From positions 1 through 36,875 of the forward strand of contig CAIWMU010000128.1 of the NCBI GenBank assembly GCA_903913865.1: 36,875 nucleotides of DNA. The letters are read 5' to 3'. The stretch is from an uncultured Verrucomicrobia subdivision 3 bacterium (lineage in GTDB: Bacteria; Verrucomicrobiota; Verrucomicrobiia; Limisphaerales; UBA8199). The position numbers and the translations under genes were made by a program. Position 1 is the first letter of the stretch, and every line of letters begins with the position of its first letter. The notes below the pieces were generated by a model. It made no database searches, had not been told where the DNA came from, and was given only the letters and a program-made list of their open reading frames with translations. Positions 15,200 through 23,502 of this stretch are shown piece by piece.

Positions 15200-16759
15200 T
15201 CAAGGTTCCAGAATCAATTTGTGCCAGTTGCTCACCACTTTTCGACCGTTACGATCACGGTTCTGCCCATCCCACACAGCGAAGGCCACTGGCACCGGCT
15301 TGCCCACGGCGAACTTCACATCTTCAGCCTCCCGGGACTTGAGGTCCCGCACGAGGATCACACTCCAGGAGCCGTCCCGCCAGATGCCCTTGCCCCTGAC
15401 ATTCTGACCCCGGGCAGATTGCGATCTGAGCGTGCCGAATCCGGCTGCATTTGCGTCCTCCACAGACGAGCTGTGGGGGATTGAGACCATGTTTCCCGCA
15501 TCCACAGCGGTGCGGTGGCTCGTGGGAAAATAGGTGTCGACGTGCATGGATGGGTATTTGTCAGCCATGTCCTGCCTGTTGCCTTCCGCCTCCTGCTGCC
15601 AACCGGCTTTCCATTGCCAGAGATTTACCGGATTTTTGGCATCGCCCATCCCCAGAAAGGGAGTCTCTGCGTTCAAGGGGAACTGCAGCGCTATCGCGTC
15701 CTGAAAATCCTGAACCCGGATGGGTGCACCATCCGGCACGGGGTCTTTCCACGTGCAAAGAATCGCAAGACGCTTTCCATCATGCACAGCCCTTACGGAA
15801 ACCGCATAGATGAGATCTTTCTCCGGCCATAAGGGGTTGAGGGTGATGCGGGTTGGGTCCATTCCCTCCCACACGGGATCAGACGGTTCCACCGGGAGCC
15901 TGCCATGGACACGGGGTGCTCTGACCGATCCATCGGCCGGGGCCAGAAGATCGTTGATTTCCACATCCTTCCTGCGGAGTGATTGGATGAAGTGGACGAG
16001 GCACCAGCGCTCAGAGTCGGTCATGACCTTGTTGTCGAAAGCCACCATGGGTGTTCCGGCAAGACCGGTGGAGATGCGGGTGAAAAGATCCCGGCCCGTG
16101 TGGCCGCCCCTGAATGCGCCCGTGTTGAAGTCGCGCGGGGGTAGGAAGAGGCCCTGGGTGTCCTTCAGTGTCGGAGCGTTTGGCCCATCGCCGGCCCCAT
16201 GTTCGCCATGGCACAGAATGCAGTTCAGTTTGGCAAAAAGGCGGCCACCCTCGGCCAGGGCCTGCACTGTGGCGGGCGGCTCAGGCGGGACCTGAATCGG
16301 CTCGGCAAGGGTGTTGCTCTCCTTCGCCAGATCAAAACGGTTGACCCGCAGTCCGGCGGCGTTGGTGGAGGCTGTCAGGTATTTGACATACCGCACCGCC
16401 AAACGACGGTCCTCCTCGGTCAGATACGAGAAACTCGGCATCGAGCTCCCTGGCATGCCCCGGGTGACCGAGTTCAACAGGTCGGCATCCGTGGGCAGGG
16501 CTGTGCCGGCGGTGGATTTGATCTTGAACAGCCCGGCGCTGAAATTGCGCGGCCGCGGGAAAAGCCAGACCGAGGCGGGTCCATTCCCATCGCCGCCCTC
16601 GCCATGGCAGGCAGAGCAATGTTGAGCATATACCACACGTGCACCCTGAAGATCAGGATTCGAAGGCCCATCAGCTGGAGCGCCGGTAACCGCAGCCTCA
16701 CCGGCAGGGCTGAGGCTTAACAGAGCCAGGGATATGGCTAGGATTTTATGAGCTGGCAT
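15200..16759 (-). CDS. exported dihaem cytochrome c with ethylbenzene-dehydrogenase-type haem domain (gamma subunit)
   Basis: A 519-aa protein with a Sec signal (MPAHKILAISLALLSLSPAGEA). Two cytochrome c modules follow: CSACH at 48-52 with M107 in PGSSMPSF, and CILCH at 180-184 with a GTPMVAF methionine. From about residue 270 to the end is a domain like the haem b gamma subunits of ethylbenzene dehydrogenase and related enzymes (IRVQDFQDAIALQFP..., GIWRDGSWSVILVRDL). It is first in the operon and its stop is 5 bp before the alpha start. It probably links the Fe-S beta subunit to periplasmic carriers. No membrane NarI-type subunit is present. Confidence 0.88.
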   Translation of the reverse strand: MPAHKILAISLALLSLSPAGEAAVTGAPADGPSNPDLQGARVVYAQHCSACHGEGGDGNGPASVWLFPRPRNFSAGLFKIKSTAGTALPTDADLLNSVTRGMPGSSMPSFSYLTEEDRRLAVRYVKYLTASTNAAGLRVNRFDLAKESNTLAEPIQVPPEPPATVQALAEGGRLFAKLNCILCHGEHGAGDGPNAPTLKDTQGLFLPPRDFNTGAFRGGHTGRDLFTRISTGLAGTPMVAFDNKVMTDSERWCLVHFIQSLRRKDVEINDLLAPADGSVRAPRVHGRLPVEPSDPVWEGMDPTRITLNPLWPEKDLIYAVSVRAVHDGKRLAILCTWKDPVPDGAPIRVQDFQDAIALQFPLNAETPFLGMGDAKNPVNLWQWKAGWQQEAEGNRQDMADKYPSMHVDTYFPTSHRTAVDAGNMVSIPHSSSVEDANAAGFGTLRSQSARGQNVRGKGIWRDGSWSVILVRDLKSREAEDVKFAVGKPVPVAFAVWDGQNRDRNGRKVVSNWHKLILEP

Positions 16760-17153
16760 TAAAAAAAGCCTAATGCAAGCGGTCAGCAAATCTTTGACCT
16801 GGGTCAAGGATTTGCATTTTGGCAGGAAATTTTAATCCGGATGTTTCGGGTAGCGGGGGATCGATAAAAAACGAACATCAGGCGGCAGGTCAGCCGCAAA
16901 ACTCCGGGCCCGCAGGGCTCAGTTGCAGTGGATTCAGGCAACTTTCCAGCGGCTCTGGACATGGTATCAGCCACACCCGACTTTAAGCACATGCACCAAA
17001 CCGTTGATTTTGGCGGGCGGGTCAGGAACGCTGCGTTTGACTTCCGGCAGGCGCCCCACAAGACTCCTTCGCATGAACTCAATTTCCGGGCGGGAGAATG
17101 TCCCTGTGATGCAGGGCGGGTTTGACGCGGGAGCGGTGCTTGAAGGGACATCC
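16760..17153. promoter_or_regulatory. divergent promoter region between the cytochrome operon and the glycosidase
   Basis: The left 110 bp hold the control sequences of the minus-strand operon: the palindrome at 16794-16807 and, toward the gene, TAGGCT (16772-16767) followed by a T-run next to the ATG. The right part contains only a weakly supported N-terminal extension of the glycosidase frame. GAAGGG at about 17142-17147 is a good ribosome-binding site for the GTG at 17154. I see no RNA gene. Confidence 0.5.
16794..16807 (-). promoter_or_regulatory. CRP/FNR/DNR-type box upstream of the nxr-like operon
   Basis: A perfect palindrome, TTGAC-CTGG-GTCAA on the plus strand, fitting TTGAY-N4-RTCAA. 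Its centre at 16800.5 is 41.5 bp upstream of the cytochrome start codon at 16759, the class II activator distance if the transcript starts at the ATG. Oxygen or nitric-oxide sensing through a CRP/FNR-family regulator would suit a nitrogen-oxyanion enzyme. The regulator gene is not in the window. Confidence 0.7.
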
Positions 17154-19577
17154 GTGCGCAAACAGCGTTCCCTCGCCCGGGTGGCAACTTTGGCGCTTGG
17201 CGCACTTCTCTGCTGGCACACAAGCACGGTTCATGCAGAGGGTCTGGACACTCCCCCGGAGTGGGCGCCGGGCAAAGCCCTGCCCACGATTCACGGTGGG
17301 AAGCTGACGCTCGGGAACAAGGTTTTGAAAGCTGTGTGGACCGTGGAGAATGGCAGGCTGATGCCGCTCACCGTTGCGGATTTGCGCGGGGGATCACGGC
17401 TGGAAGAGTTGGGTGAGGGGTTCAGTGTGTCGCTCAAATCGGGCGTGTTGCTGAAGGCCTCGGACTTCCGCATCACCGGAGCGCCTGTCGTCGAGATGCT
17501 TGAGCCTGTTCCAGATTCCGCCCAGCTTGCTGCCCGAATCCCGGGCCGGGCCATCACGGTGCGGTTGCAGGATGATGCAAACCGACTTGCGGTCGTGTGG
17601 CGTGCCAGCCTGCGGGAAGGAGCCAGCTACATCCGGCAGGAGATCACTTTGACCGCGCTCAATACGGATTGCGAGCTCAGCGAGGTGGCCTTTCTCAACG
17701 CCCACATCCCCGGGGCCTATCAGGCCGGATCGGTGGATGGTTCGCCTGTTGTTGCGGGAAACTTCTTTCTTGGGTATGAGGACCCTATGGCGGCCAACGA
17801 GGTGAAGACGACCATCAGGCCCGCAGGCGGTTGGGTTGCGGGGGATGCCTCGATCGGGAGGCGCCGGGAAAAGACGTGGCCGGTGGATCCCCAATCGCTG
17901 AAGTCCGGGACCAACCGTTTGCGCTTTCGTTATGAGCGCGGGGCCCACCGGCTGGACGTCTGGCGTGTGGCACTTCTGGAAAACGGGGTGGAGATCGCGC
18001 GGGACGAGCATCATGGCCGGGCGGGAACGGACACTTCGGAGAATGTGTATTCGTTGATAATTCCCAGGCTGCATCGGGGTGCGACCTGCCAACTCGTGGC
18101 AAGCCTCGGCACCGACCCCGTTCTGAAAGAACCGGATGGCGGTCTGGTTGATTCCTTCGGGACCGTGGAATGGGTCAATGCGGATGGCCCTGTGGTGTGC
18201 GGCATGCGCCGCAACGCGATGCTCCGGCGGGGTGAGTCGCTGACACAGAGTTTCGTGGTCGGTGTGGTGCCGCGCGGACAACTGCGTCGCGGGTTTCTCG
18301 GCTATGTGGAGCGGGAGCGAGCCCATCCCTACCGTCCCTATCTGCACTACAATTCCTGGTATGACACGGCCTGGGACCCCTTTGCGTTGAATGAGACGAA
18401 CTGCCTGGAGGCGATTCGCATTTGCGGTGAGCGCCTCATCAAGCCGCATGGTGTTGTGATGGATGGCATGGTGTTTGATGACGGGTGGGACAACCCGAAG
18501 ACCCTGTGGCAGTTTCACAGCGGCTTTCCGCGGGGCTTCACCCCACTTGCGGAGGAGTGCGCCAAATACAACACCCGCCTGGGCGTGTGGCTCTCCCCGT
18601 TCGGCGGCTATGGCGTGCCCAAGGATGAGCGGCTGAAACAGGGGGCGGCGCAGGGATATGAGGTGAACGACACAGGCTTCTCCCTGGCCGGGCCAAAATA
18701 TTACGGAGCGTTCAAGAGCGCCTGCACCGGCATGATCCGCAACTACGGTGTCAACCACTTCAAATTCGACGGGATCGCCACCGGGATGTATGCAAATGGA
18801 GGCGGCCAGTACATTTTAGATACCGATGCAATGCGGCGGCTGATGCTGGAGTTGAGGCGGGAGGATCCCGGACTGTATGTGAACCTCACCACCGGATCGT
18901 GGCCCTCGCCATTCTGGCTGCGCCATGCCGATTCCCTCTGGCGCCAGGGCGGGGACATGGGCCTCGCGGGCAAAGGCAGCAACCAGAGGCAATGGCTGAC
19001 CTACCGGGATCAGGAGGTTTACCGGAACGTGGTGGTCAAGGGACCCTTGTATCCCTTGAACTCTCTCATGACCCAGGGTGTGGCCTATTCGCGTCATGGT
19101 ACGGCGGGTGATCCAACCTTCAACCCGGCCGGGTTCAAGGAGGATGTGAGGGCCTTTTTCGGAAGCGGGACGGGCCTGCAGGAACTCTACATCCAGCCGG
19201 GCAAACTCACCGCTGAAGACTGGGCGGTTCTTGCGGAGGCCGCGAAATGGTCCCGTGCGAACAAGGATGTGCTGGTGGACACCCATTGGATCGGGGGCGA
19301 CCCATCAAAACTGGAAGTTTACGGCTACGCCTCCTGGTCGCGGCGCAAAGGGATTGTGATGTTGCGGAATCCGGACGACAAACCGCATGCATTCGCTCTG
19401 GATGTGGGCAGGGCGTTCGAACTCCCCACCGGGGCGGGCAGGAAATTCACTCTCCACAGCCCGTGGGCTGAGGATGCCGCACGCCCCCCCGTGACCACCA
19501 AATCCGGCAGGAATCTGTCGCTCACCCTCGCCCCCTTTGAGATCCTGATTCTCGAGGCGGAACCTTCGAATTCCTGA
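17154..19577 (+). CDS. exported GH36/melibiase-like glycoside hydrolase
   Basis: An 807-aa protein from GTG 17154, chosen for its ribosome-binding site and because it yields a compact signal peptide (RKQRSLARVATLALGALLCW, cleaved after HA). An N-terminal beta-sandwich region of about 400 aa precedes a TIM-barrel-like part with HYNSWYDTAWDPF, FDDGWD (441-446) and FKFDGIA. D539 of the last motif is the likely nucleophile of clan GH-D enzymes. The acid/base may lie in LWRQGGDMG. It probably acts on an alpha-galactoside or similar polymer outside the cytoplasm. Related PVC proteins are often loosely annotated, so the substrate is unknown. Confidence 0.8.
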   Translation: MRKQRSLARVATLALGALLCWHTSTVHAEGLDTPPEWAPGKALPTIHGGKLTLGNKVLKAVWTVENGRLMPLTVADLRGGSRLEELGEGFSVSLKSGVLLKASDFRITGAPVVEMLEPVPDSAQLAARIPGRAITVRLQDDANRLAVVWRASLREGASYIRQEITLTALNTDCELSEVAFLNAHIPGAYQAGSVDGSPVVAGNFFLGYEDPMAANEVKTTIRPAGGWVAGDASIGRRREKTWPVDPQSLKSGTNRLRFRYERGAHRLDVWRVALLENGVEIARDEHHGRAGTDTSENVYSLIIPRLHRGATCQLVASLGTDPVLKEPDGGLVDSFGTVEWVNADGPVVCGMRRNAMLRRGESLTQSFVVGVVPRGQLRRGFLGYVERERAHPYRPYLHYNSWYDTAWDPFALNETNCLEAIRICGERLIKPHGVVMDGMVFDDGWDNPKTLWQFHSGFPRGFTPLAEECAKYNTRLGVWLSPFGGYGVPKDERLKQGAAQGYEVNDTGFSLAGPKYYGAFKSACTGMIRNYGVNHFKFDGIATGMYANGGGQYILDTDAMRRLMLELRREDPGLYVNLTTGSWPSPFWLRHADSLWRQGGDMGLAGKGSNQRQWLTYRDQEVYRNVVVKGPLYPLNSLMTQGVAYSRHGTAGDPTFNPAGFKEDVRAFFGSGTGLQELYIQPGKLTAEDWAVLAEAAKWSRANKDVLVDTHWIGGDPSKLEVYGYASWSRRKGIVMLRNPDDKPHAFALDVGRAFELPTGAGRKFTLHSPWAEDAARPPVTTKSGRNLSLTLAPFEILILEAEPSNS

Positions 19578-19637
19578 GAGGATCGAGCGGTGCCCAAGCG
19601 GGTTGCATCGCCTGCTAAAACACGGCAAGCTGGGTTC

Positions 19638-21581
19638 ATGAAAGCAAACCTATGCAGCCTGCGTTTGGCATGGCGTGTCATGTTGACCGCATGGCTTGTT
19701 CTGCCGGGGATGGCCGGAGTCGATGCGGCCCGCGCCGCAGGACGGTCGGATGTCCTATTTCTTGAGGCGGAACAGTTTCAGAACCTCGGCGGCTGGGTTG
19801 TGGACCAGCAGTTTATGGACCAGATGGGGTCCCCCTACCTGCTGGCGCATGGGCTGGGCGAACCGGTGAGGGATGCGGCCACAAGTGTGATGGTGGAAAA
19901 GGCGGGCCGGGCGCGTGTGTGGGTGCGGACACGGGATTGGGTGGCACCGTGGAAGGTCAAGGGGACCCCGGGACGGTTCCAGGTGTTGATCAATGGAAAG
20001 CCGCTGAAGCCGTTGTTTGGGACTGAGGGGGAGGAGTGGCACTGGCAGGATGGGGGAATGGTGCGGCTGCAGGGGAAGGTGTCGGTTACCCTGCATGACC
20101 TGACCGGGTTTGAAGGGCGTTGCGACGCTGTCCTGTTTTCTTTTGATCCCGGGTTCAGGCCACCCGATGGGGGGGCAGCCCTGGCCGGGTTCAGACGGCA
20201 GGCGCTGGGTTTGCCGGAGCATCCATCCGAGGCCGGCTCCTATGACCTGGTGGTTGTGGGGGGAGGGATTGCGGGCACTGCGGCAGCGGTGACGGCAGCC
20301 CGACTGGGCCTCAAAGTGGCGCTGGTGCAGGACCGTCCCGTGCTGGGTGGCAACGGGAGTTCCGAGGTGCGGGTCTGGCCGCAGGGCAAGGTCCAGCAGC
20401 AGCCGTATCCCCATATCGGGGATGTGGTGGCGGAGATGGTCATGGATAAGGATCCCCGCACGGGGAACGGCAAGGATGGCAGGAATTATGACGATGACAT
20501 CAAGCTGGCCCTGGCAAGGGCGGAGCCGAATCTCAAGCTATTCCTGGAGCACCGGGTGAACGGCGTGGAGACCAACGGTGGCCGGATCGTCGCCGTGGTG
20601 GCGCAGGAGGTTTGTTCTGCACGGCGGGTACGGCTGGAGGGGCAATGTTTTCTGGACAGCACGGGGGATGCCTGCGTAGGTGCGCTTGCCGGGGCGGATC
20701 ACGAGATCACGAAGGAGCAACACATGGGGGCCAGCAATTTGTGGGGTGTCGAGGACACGGGAAAACCGCAGTTCTTCCCCGTGTGCGAGTGCAAGGACAC
20801 CAATGCACTCAACTGGGAGGCTGCCGCCAGTACGACCGCAGCCCCTTTCCCACTGTGCCCCTGGGCCGTGGATCTCCGTGATAAATCGTTTCCCGGGAGA
20901 AAGAACATGAATGGCCAGTGGCCGGACGGTGGCGGGCTGGGCAATCTCGGGGCCTGGTTCTGGGAAAGCGGGTTTGACAGGGACCCCATCGATGATGTCG
21001 AGCGTATGCGGGACCTGAACCTGCGGGCAATGTACGGGGCCTGGGATGTTCTGAAGAATGTGGACAGGCTGTATCCCACCCACCGGCTGCGCTGGGCCGC
21101 CTACATCGCCGGCAAGCGGGAATCCAGACGGCTGCTGGGGGATGTGATTCTGACTGGCGACGATTTTCGCACCGGGCACGTTTTTGAGGATGCCTGCTTC
21201 CCCTGCTCCTGGCATATCGACCTGCACTCCCCCAGCCCCGCCTTCCAGAAGGGGCACGAGGGTGAGGAATTCATCTCACTCGCCACCACGGGGACCAATT
21301 TCAACTACAAATCCCCCTACTGGGCGCCCTACCGAAGTTTGTATAGCCGGAACATATCTAATTTGTTCATGGCAGGGCGGGACATCAGCGTGACGCACGA
21401 GGCCCTGGGGGCTGTCCGCGTCATGCGCACCTGTGGGGCCATGGGGGAGGTGGTCGGCATGGCGGCATCCCTTTGCAAACAGCACAAATGCACCCCGCGC
21501 GAGGTCTATCAAAAGCATCTGCCTGAACTGCAGGCGCTGATGAAGCGGGGGGCTTCAAGGCAAAAAAGTCCGGTGGATTAA
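19638..21581 (+). CDS. exported FAD-dependent oxidoreductase
   Basis: A 647-aa protein from ATG 19638, with a signal peptide ending near GVDAARAAG. A beta-sandwich-like N-terminal domain (about 35-185; LEAEQFQNLGGWVVD...) precedes an FAD Rossmann fold, YDLVVVGGGIAGTAAAVTAA, near residue 205. The C-terminal SNLFMAGRDISVTHEALGAV closes the FAD site. This is the FAD_oxidored family, abundant and functionally undefined in Planctomycetes and Verrucomicrobia and often near glycosidases. It is 60 bp downstream of the glycosidase and probably co-transcribed. An in-frame GTG at 19590 would hide the signal peptide, so I reject it. Confidence 0.85.
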   Translation: MKANLCSLRLAWRVMLTAWLVLPGMAGVDAARAAGRSDVLFLEAEQFQNLGGWVVDQQFMDQMGSPYLLAHGLGEPVRDAATSVMVEKAGRARVWVRTRDWVAPWKVKGTPGRFQVLINGKPLKPLFGTEGEEWHWQDGGMVRLQGKVSVTLHDLTGFEGRCDAVLFSFDPGFRPPDGGAALAGFRRQALGLPEHPSEAGSYDLVVVGGGIAGTAAAVTAARLGLKVALVQDRPVLGGNGSSEVRVWPQGKVQQQPYPHIGDVVAEMVMDKDPRTGNGKDGRNYDDDIKLALARAEPNLKLFLEHRVNGVETNGGRIVAVVAQEVCSARRVRLEGQCFLDSTGDACVGALAGADHEITKEQHMGASNLWGVEDTGKPQFFPVCECKDTNALNWEAAASTTAAPFPLCPWAVDLRDKSFPGRKNMNGQWPDGGGLGNLGAWFWESGFDRDPIDDVERMRDLNLRAMYGAWDVLKNVDRLYPTHRLRWAAYIAGKRESRRLLGDVILTGDDFRTGHVFEDACFPCSWHIDLHSPSPAFQKGHEGEEFISLATTGTNFNYKSPYWAPYRSLYSRNISNLFMAGRDISVTHEALGAVRVMRTCGAMGEVVGMAASLCKQHKCTPREVYQKHLPELQALMKRGASRQKSPVD

Positions 21582-21637
21582 CCCGGGCCCCCCTGAACCC
21601 TGCATTTACAGGCCACCGGGTGACTTTCAGCCCGGGT
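21581..21637. terminator. possible bidirectional terminator at convergent gene ends
   Basis: ACCCGGGC at 21581-21588 and GCCCGGGT at 21630-21637 are perfect inverted repeats of 8 bp enclosing 41 bp. They sit exactly at the stops of two convergent genes. The loop is long and there is no T-run, so this is a weak call. Confidence 0.25.
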
Positions 21638-23378
21638 GGGTGGGGATGCCCACCTGGGTGCAGATTTTGCCCGCAGCCGTGGCATCCACCCAGCGGACGA
21701 GCGCCAGAAAGCTCTGCAGCGTCGGGCTGTCCGGCTTGGCCTGGTACATGTTGCGCAGGCTGTTCACGATCTTGTTGTAGGTGGAGGCATACTTCTCATG
21801 CGTCAACCGGGTGACGTAGGTCTCCATGATCGGCCTTGCAATGGAGGCGGTGGCCCCATCGGGAAGGTAGGGAAGGTGGCAGAAAATGCGTATGAGGGAC
21901 ATCGGGTCGGCCTCGGTGAGGGTGACCCAGCTCTGGCGCAGCTCATCTCCATCGTATTTGAGGGTGAGTCGGTCGCGGAAGGCTGCCGCAACCATGCCGG
22001 GGTCGTTTCTGGAGGAGATCATTTGCTTGATCTTGACCCAGGCGAGCTGACGTTCCAGTTCGGGGGACAAGCCCTGATCGGCCCTGAGTTGATCGGCCAG
22101 CCCCTTCAATCCAAAGGCTTCGCCAATTTTCTCCCCCAACTCCTCGGCCTCGGAGCGACGGATCCGGTCGGTGTGCAGGATGGCCTTGATGGTTGCCATC
22201 TGCATTTCCGGGGAAACCAGCCGGAGAATCTGGACGAATGTGGCGACCGGCGGGGCATTGAGTGGAGGGATCAGGTGGCGGATGAAATCCACAATGGTCT
22301 GGTCGAAATCGGACGTCTTGGGCATGCGGAGCCGGAGGACGAAGCGGGAAGTGGCCCCGGGCCCGCCGCCCTTGCCGACGTTGTTCACGACCATCTGGCG
22401 ATGATCTGGATTGATGACCATACCGAGGAGTTGTTCCGTCTCGCGGATGAGCGCTTCCTCGGGAAGGTCCGATGTGCCTCCCTGGACCAGGTATTCCAGA
22501 ATGCTGGGGAGGCGCTGGGCAAAGGCCACATCCGGGGCCTCGGTGGCCTGATTGTCGTAATAGTGGCGCAATTCGACGACAAAGGAGAGGGATTGGAAGG
22601 CGTTGCGCTGGGCACGGCCGTCCGGGGTGGCGGCGCGTGAGGTTTGGACCTGCTCAAAAAGGAGGTTCAAGCCACGCCGCTTTTCCTCAGGCAGGGTTGT
22701 GTCCTGGGCGATCAGTTCAGGGAACTCGCGGCGGAAGCCAAGCATGATCTCATCCGGCTTGGGATGCGGGTTCAGCTTCGCATCGGTGGTCATATCCGCA
22801 AAAAACGGGAGGGCACTTTCGCCGAACTCGCGGACGACCCTCTCGCGGGGAATCTGGGTTTTGATGAACCCGCGCCGTGCGCGGGCGAACGGAGGTTTGA
22901 AAAACAGTTCGGGATCCCCCTCCAGGCTGCTGAGCATGGCCGGCTCCAGTGGGGAGGAGAGTTGGATGAGCTTCGCAGCGGCTGCCTGGGTTGCGGTGGC
23001 AAGGTCCCGCTTGGTCTGCTCGAGCGTCTTGAGGACCTGGGGTTGCTCCACGGGCGCCTCTATCCCGTCCTTCACAATGGCCGAGAGGAAGTTGTTGACG
23101 TTATTGGTGTGCTCCATCAACCGGGAGACGATCACGCCGACATCGTTGATGTTCAACTTGCTCACCAGATTGGTGAGCATCATCACGAGTTCATTGTGGG
23201 ACTTCTGGCGGTGGGCGACAACGGTGTCGAGGAGGGTGCGAAGGTTCTTAATCTCGGTGGCCTGAACAGTTCGCTCAGCCTCAAGTTGCCCCAGGCGAAG
23301 TTTCAGCTCATTCCAGCCCAGCTGGATCTCCTCCAGTGAGGCTTTCGTGATAATCAATGTGTCGGTTTCGGTCATCAT
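21627..23378 (-). CDS. hypothetical protein with N-terminal coiled coil
   Basis: A 583-aa cytosolic protein of unknown function. Residues about 10-55 are heptad-like and charged (EEIQLGWNELKLRLGQLEAE, then KNLRTLLDT), predicting a coiled coil. The remainder is helical, without recognisable catalytic motifs, and contains conserved-looking stretches such as FFKPPFARARRGFIKTQIPR and VDFIRHLIPPLNAPPVATFV. No signal peptide or membrane segment is visible. Two adjacent ATGs (23378, 23375) are possible starts and no Shine-Dalgarno precedes them. It is transcribed away from the next gene's end by 124 bp and could form a pair with it. Confidence 0.75.
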   Translation of the reverse strand: MMTETDTLIITKASLEEIQLGWNELKLRLGQLEAERTVQATEIKNLRTLLDTVVAHRQKSHNELVMMLTNLVSKLNINDVGVIVSRLMEHTNNVNNFLSAIVKDGIEAPVEQPQVLKTLEQTKRDLATATQAAAAKLIQLSSPLEPAMLSSLEGDPELFFKPPFARARRGFIKTQIPRERVVREFGESALPFFADMTTDAKLNPHPKPDEIMLGFRREFPELIAQDTTLPEEKRRGLNLLFEQVQTSRAATPDGRAQRNAFQSLSFVVELRHYYDNQATEAPDVAFAQRLPSILEYLVQGGTSDLPEEALIRETEQLLGMVINPDHRQMVVNNVGKGGGPGATSRFVLRLRMPKTSDFDQTIVDFIRHLIPPLNAPPVATFVQILRLVSPEMQMATIKAILHTDRIRRSEAEELGEKIGEAFGLKGLADQLRADQGLSPELERQLAWVKIKQMISSRNDPGMVAAAFRDRLTLKYDGDELRQSWVTLTEADPMSLIRIFCHLPYLPDGATASIARPIMETYVTRLTHEKYASTYNKIVNSLRNMYQAKPDSPTLQSFLALVRWVDATAAGKICTQVGIPTHPG

Positions 23379-23502
23379 GCATAATCTGTGACGGGTGATC
23401 GCTCTTTTCCATTTAATTTTGCATGAATGGAGGCATCAAAAAGTGGCAGACCCCGCCCGCACAAACCCGGGAAGGGTCCGCCTTTGTCCTAAAATCGACC
23501 GG

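Noticed and set aside
16760-16807. N-terminal extension of the cytochrome gene from a TTG at 16807
   Set aside because: It would overlap the regulatory palindrome and bury the signal peptide. ATG 16759 gives a normal Sec signal.
16923-17153. Upstream start of the glycosidase at 16923
   Set aside because: It adds 77 residues without a recognisable fold in front of a clear signal peptide. GTG 17154 has a GAAGGG ribosome-binding site.
17394-18758. 454-codon minus-strand open frame inside the glycosidase gene
   Set aside because: It lies wholly antisense to a gene with clear motifs and a signal peptide. High GC makes long shadow frames common here and no family is recognisable in it.
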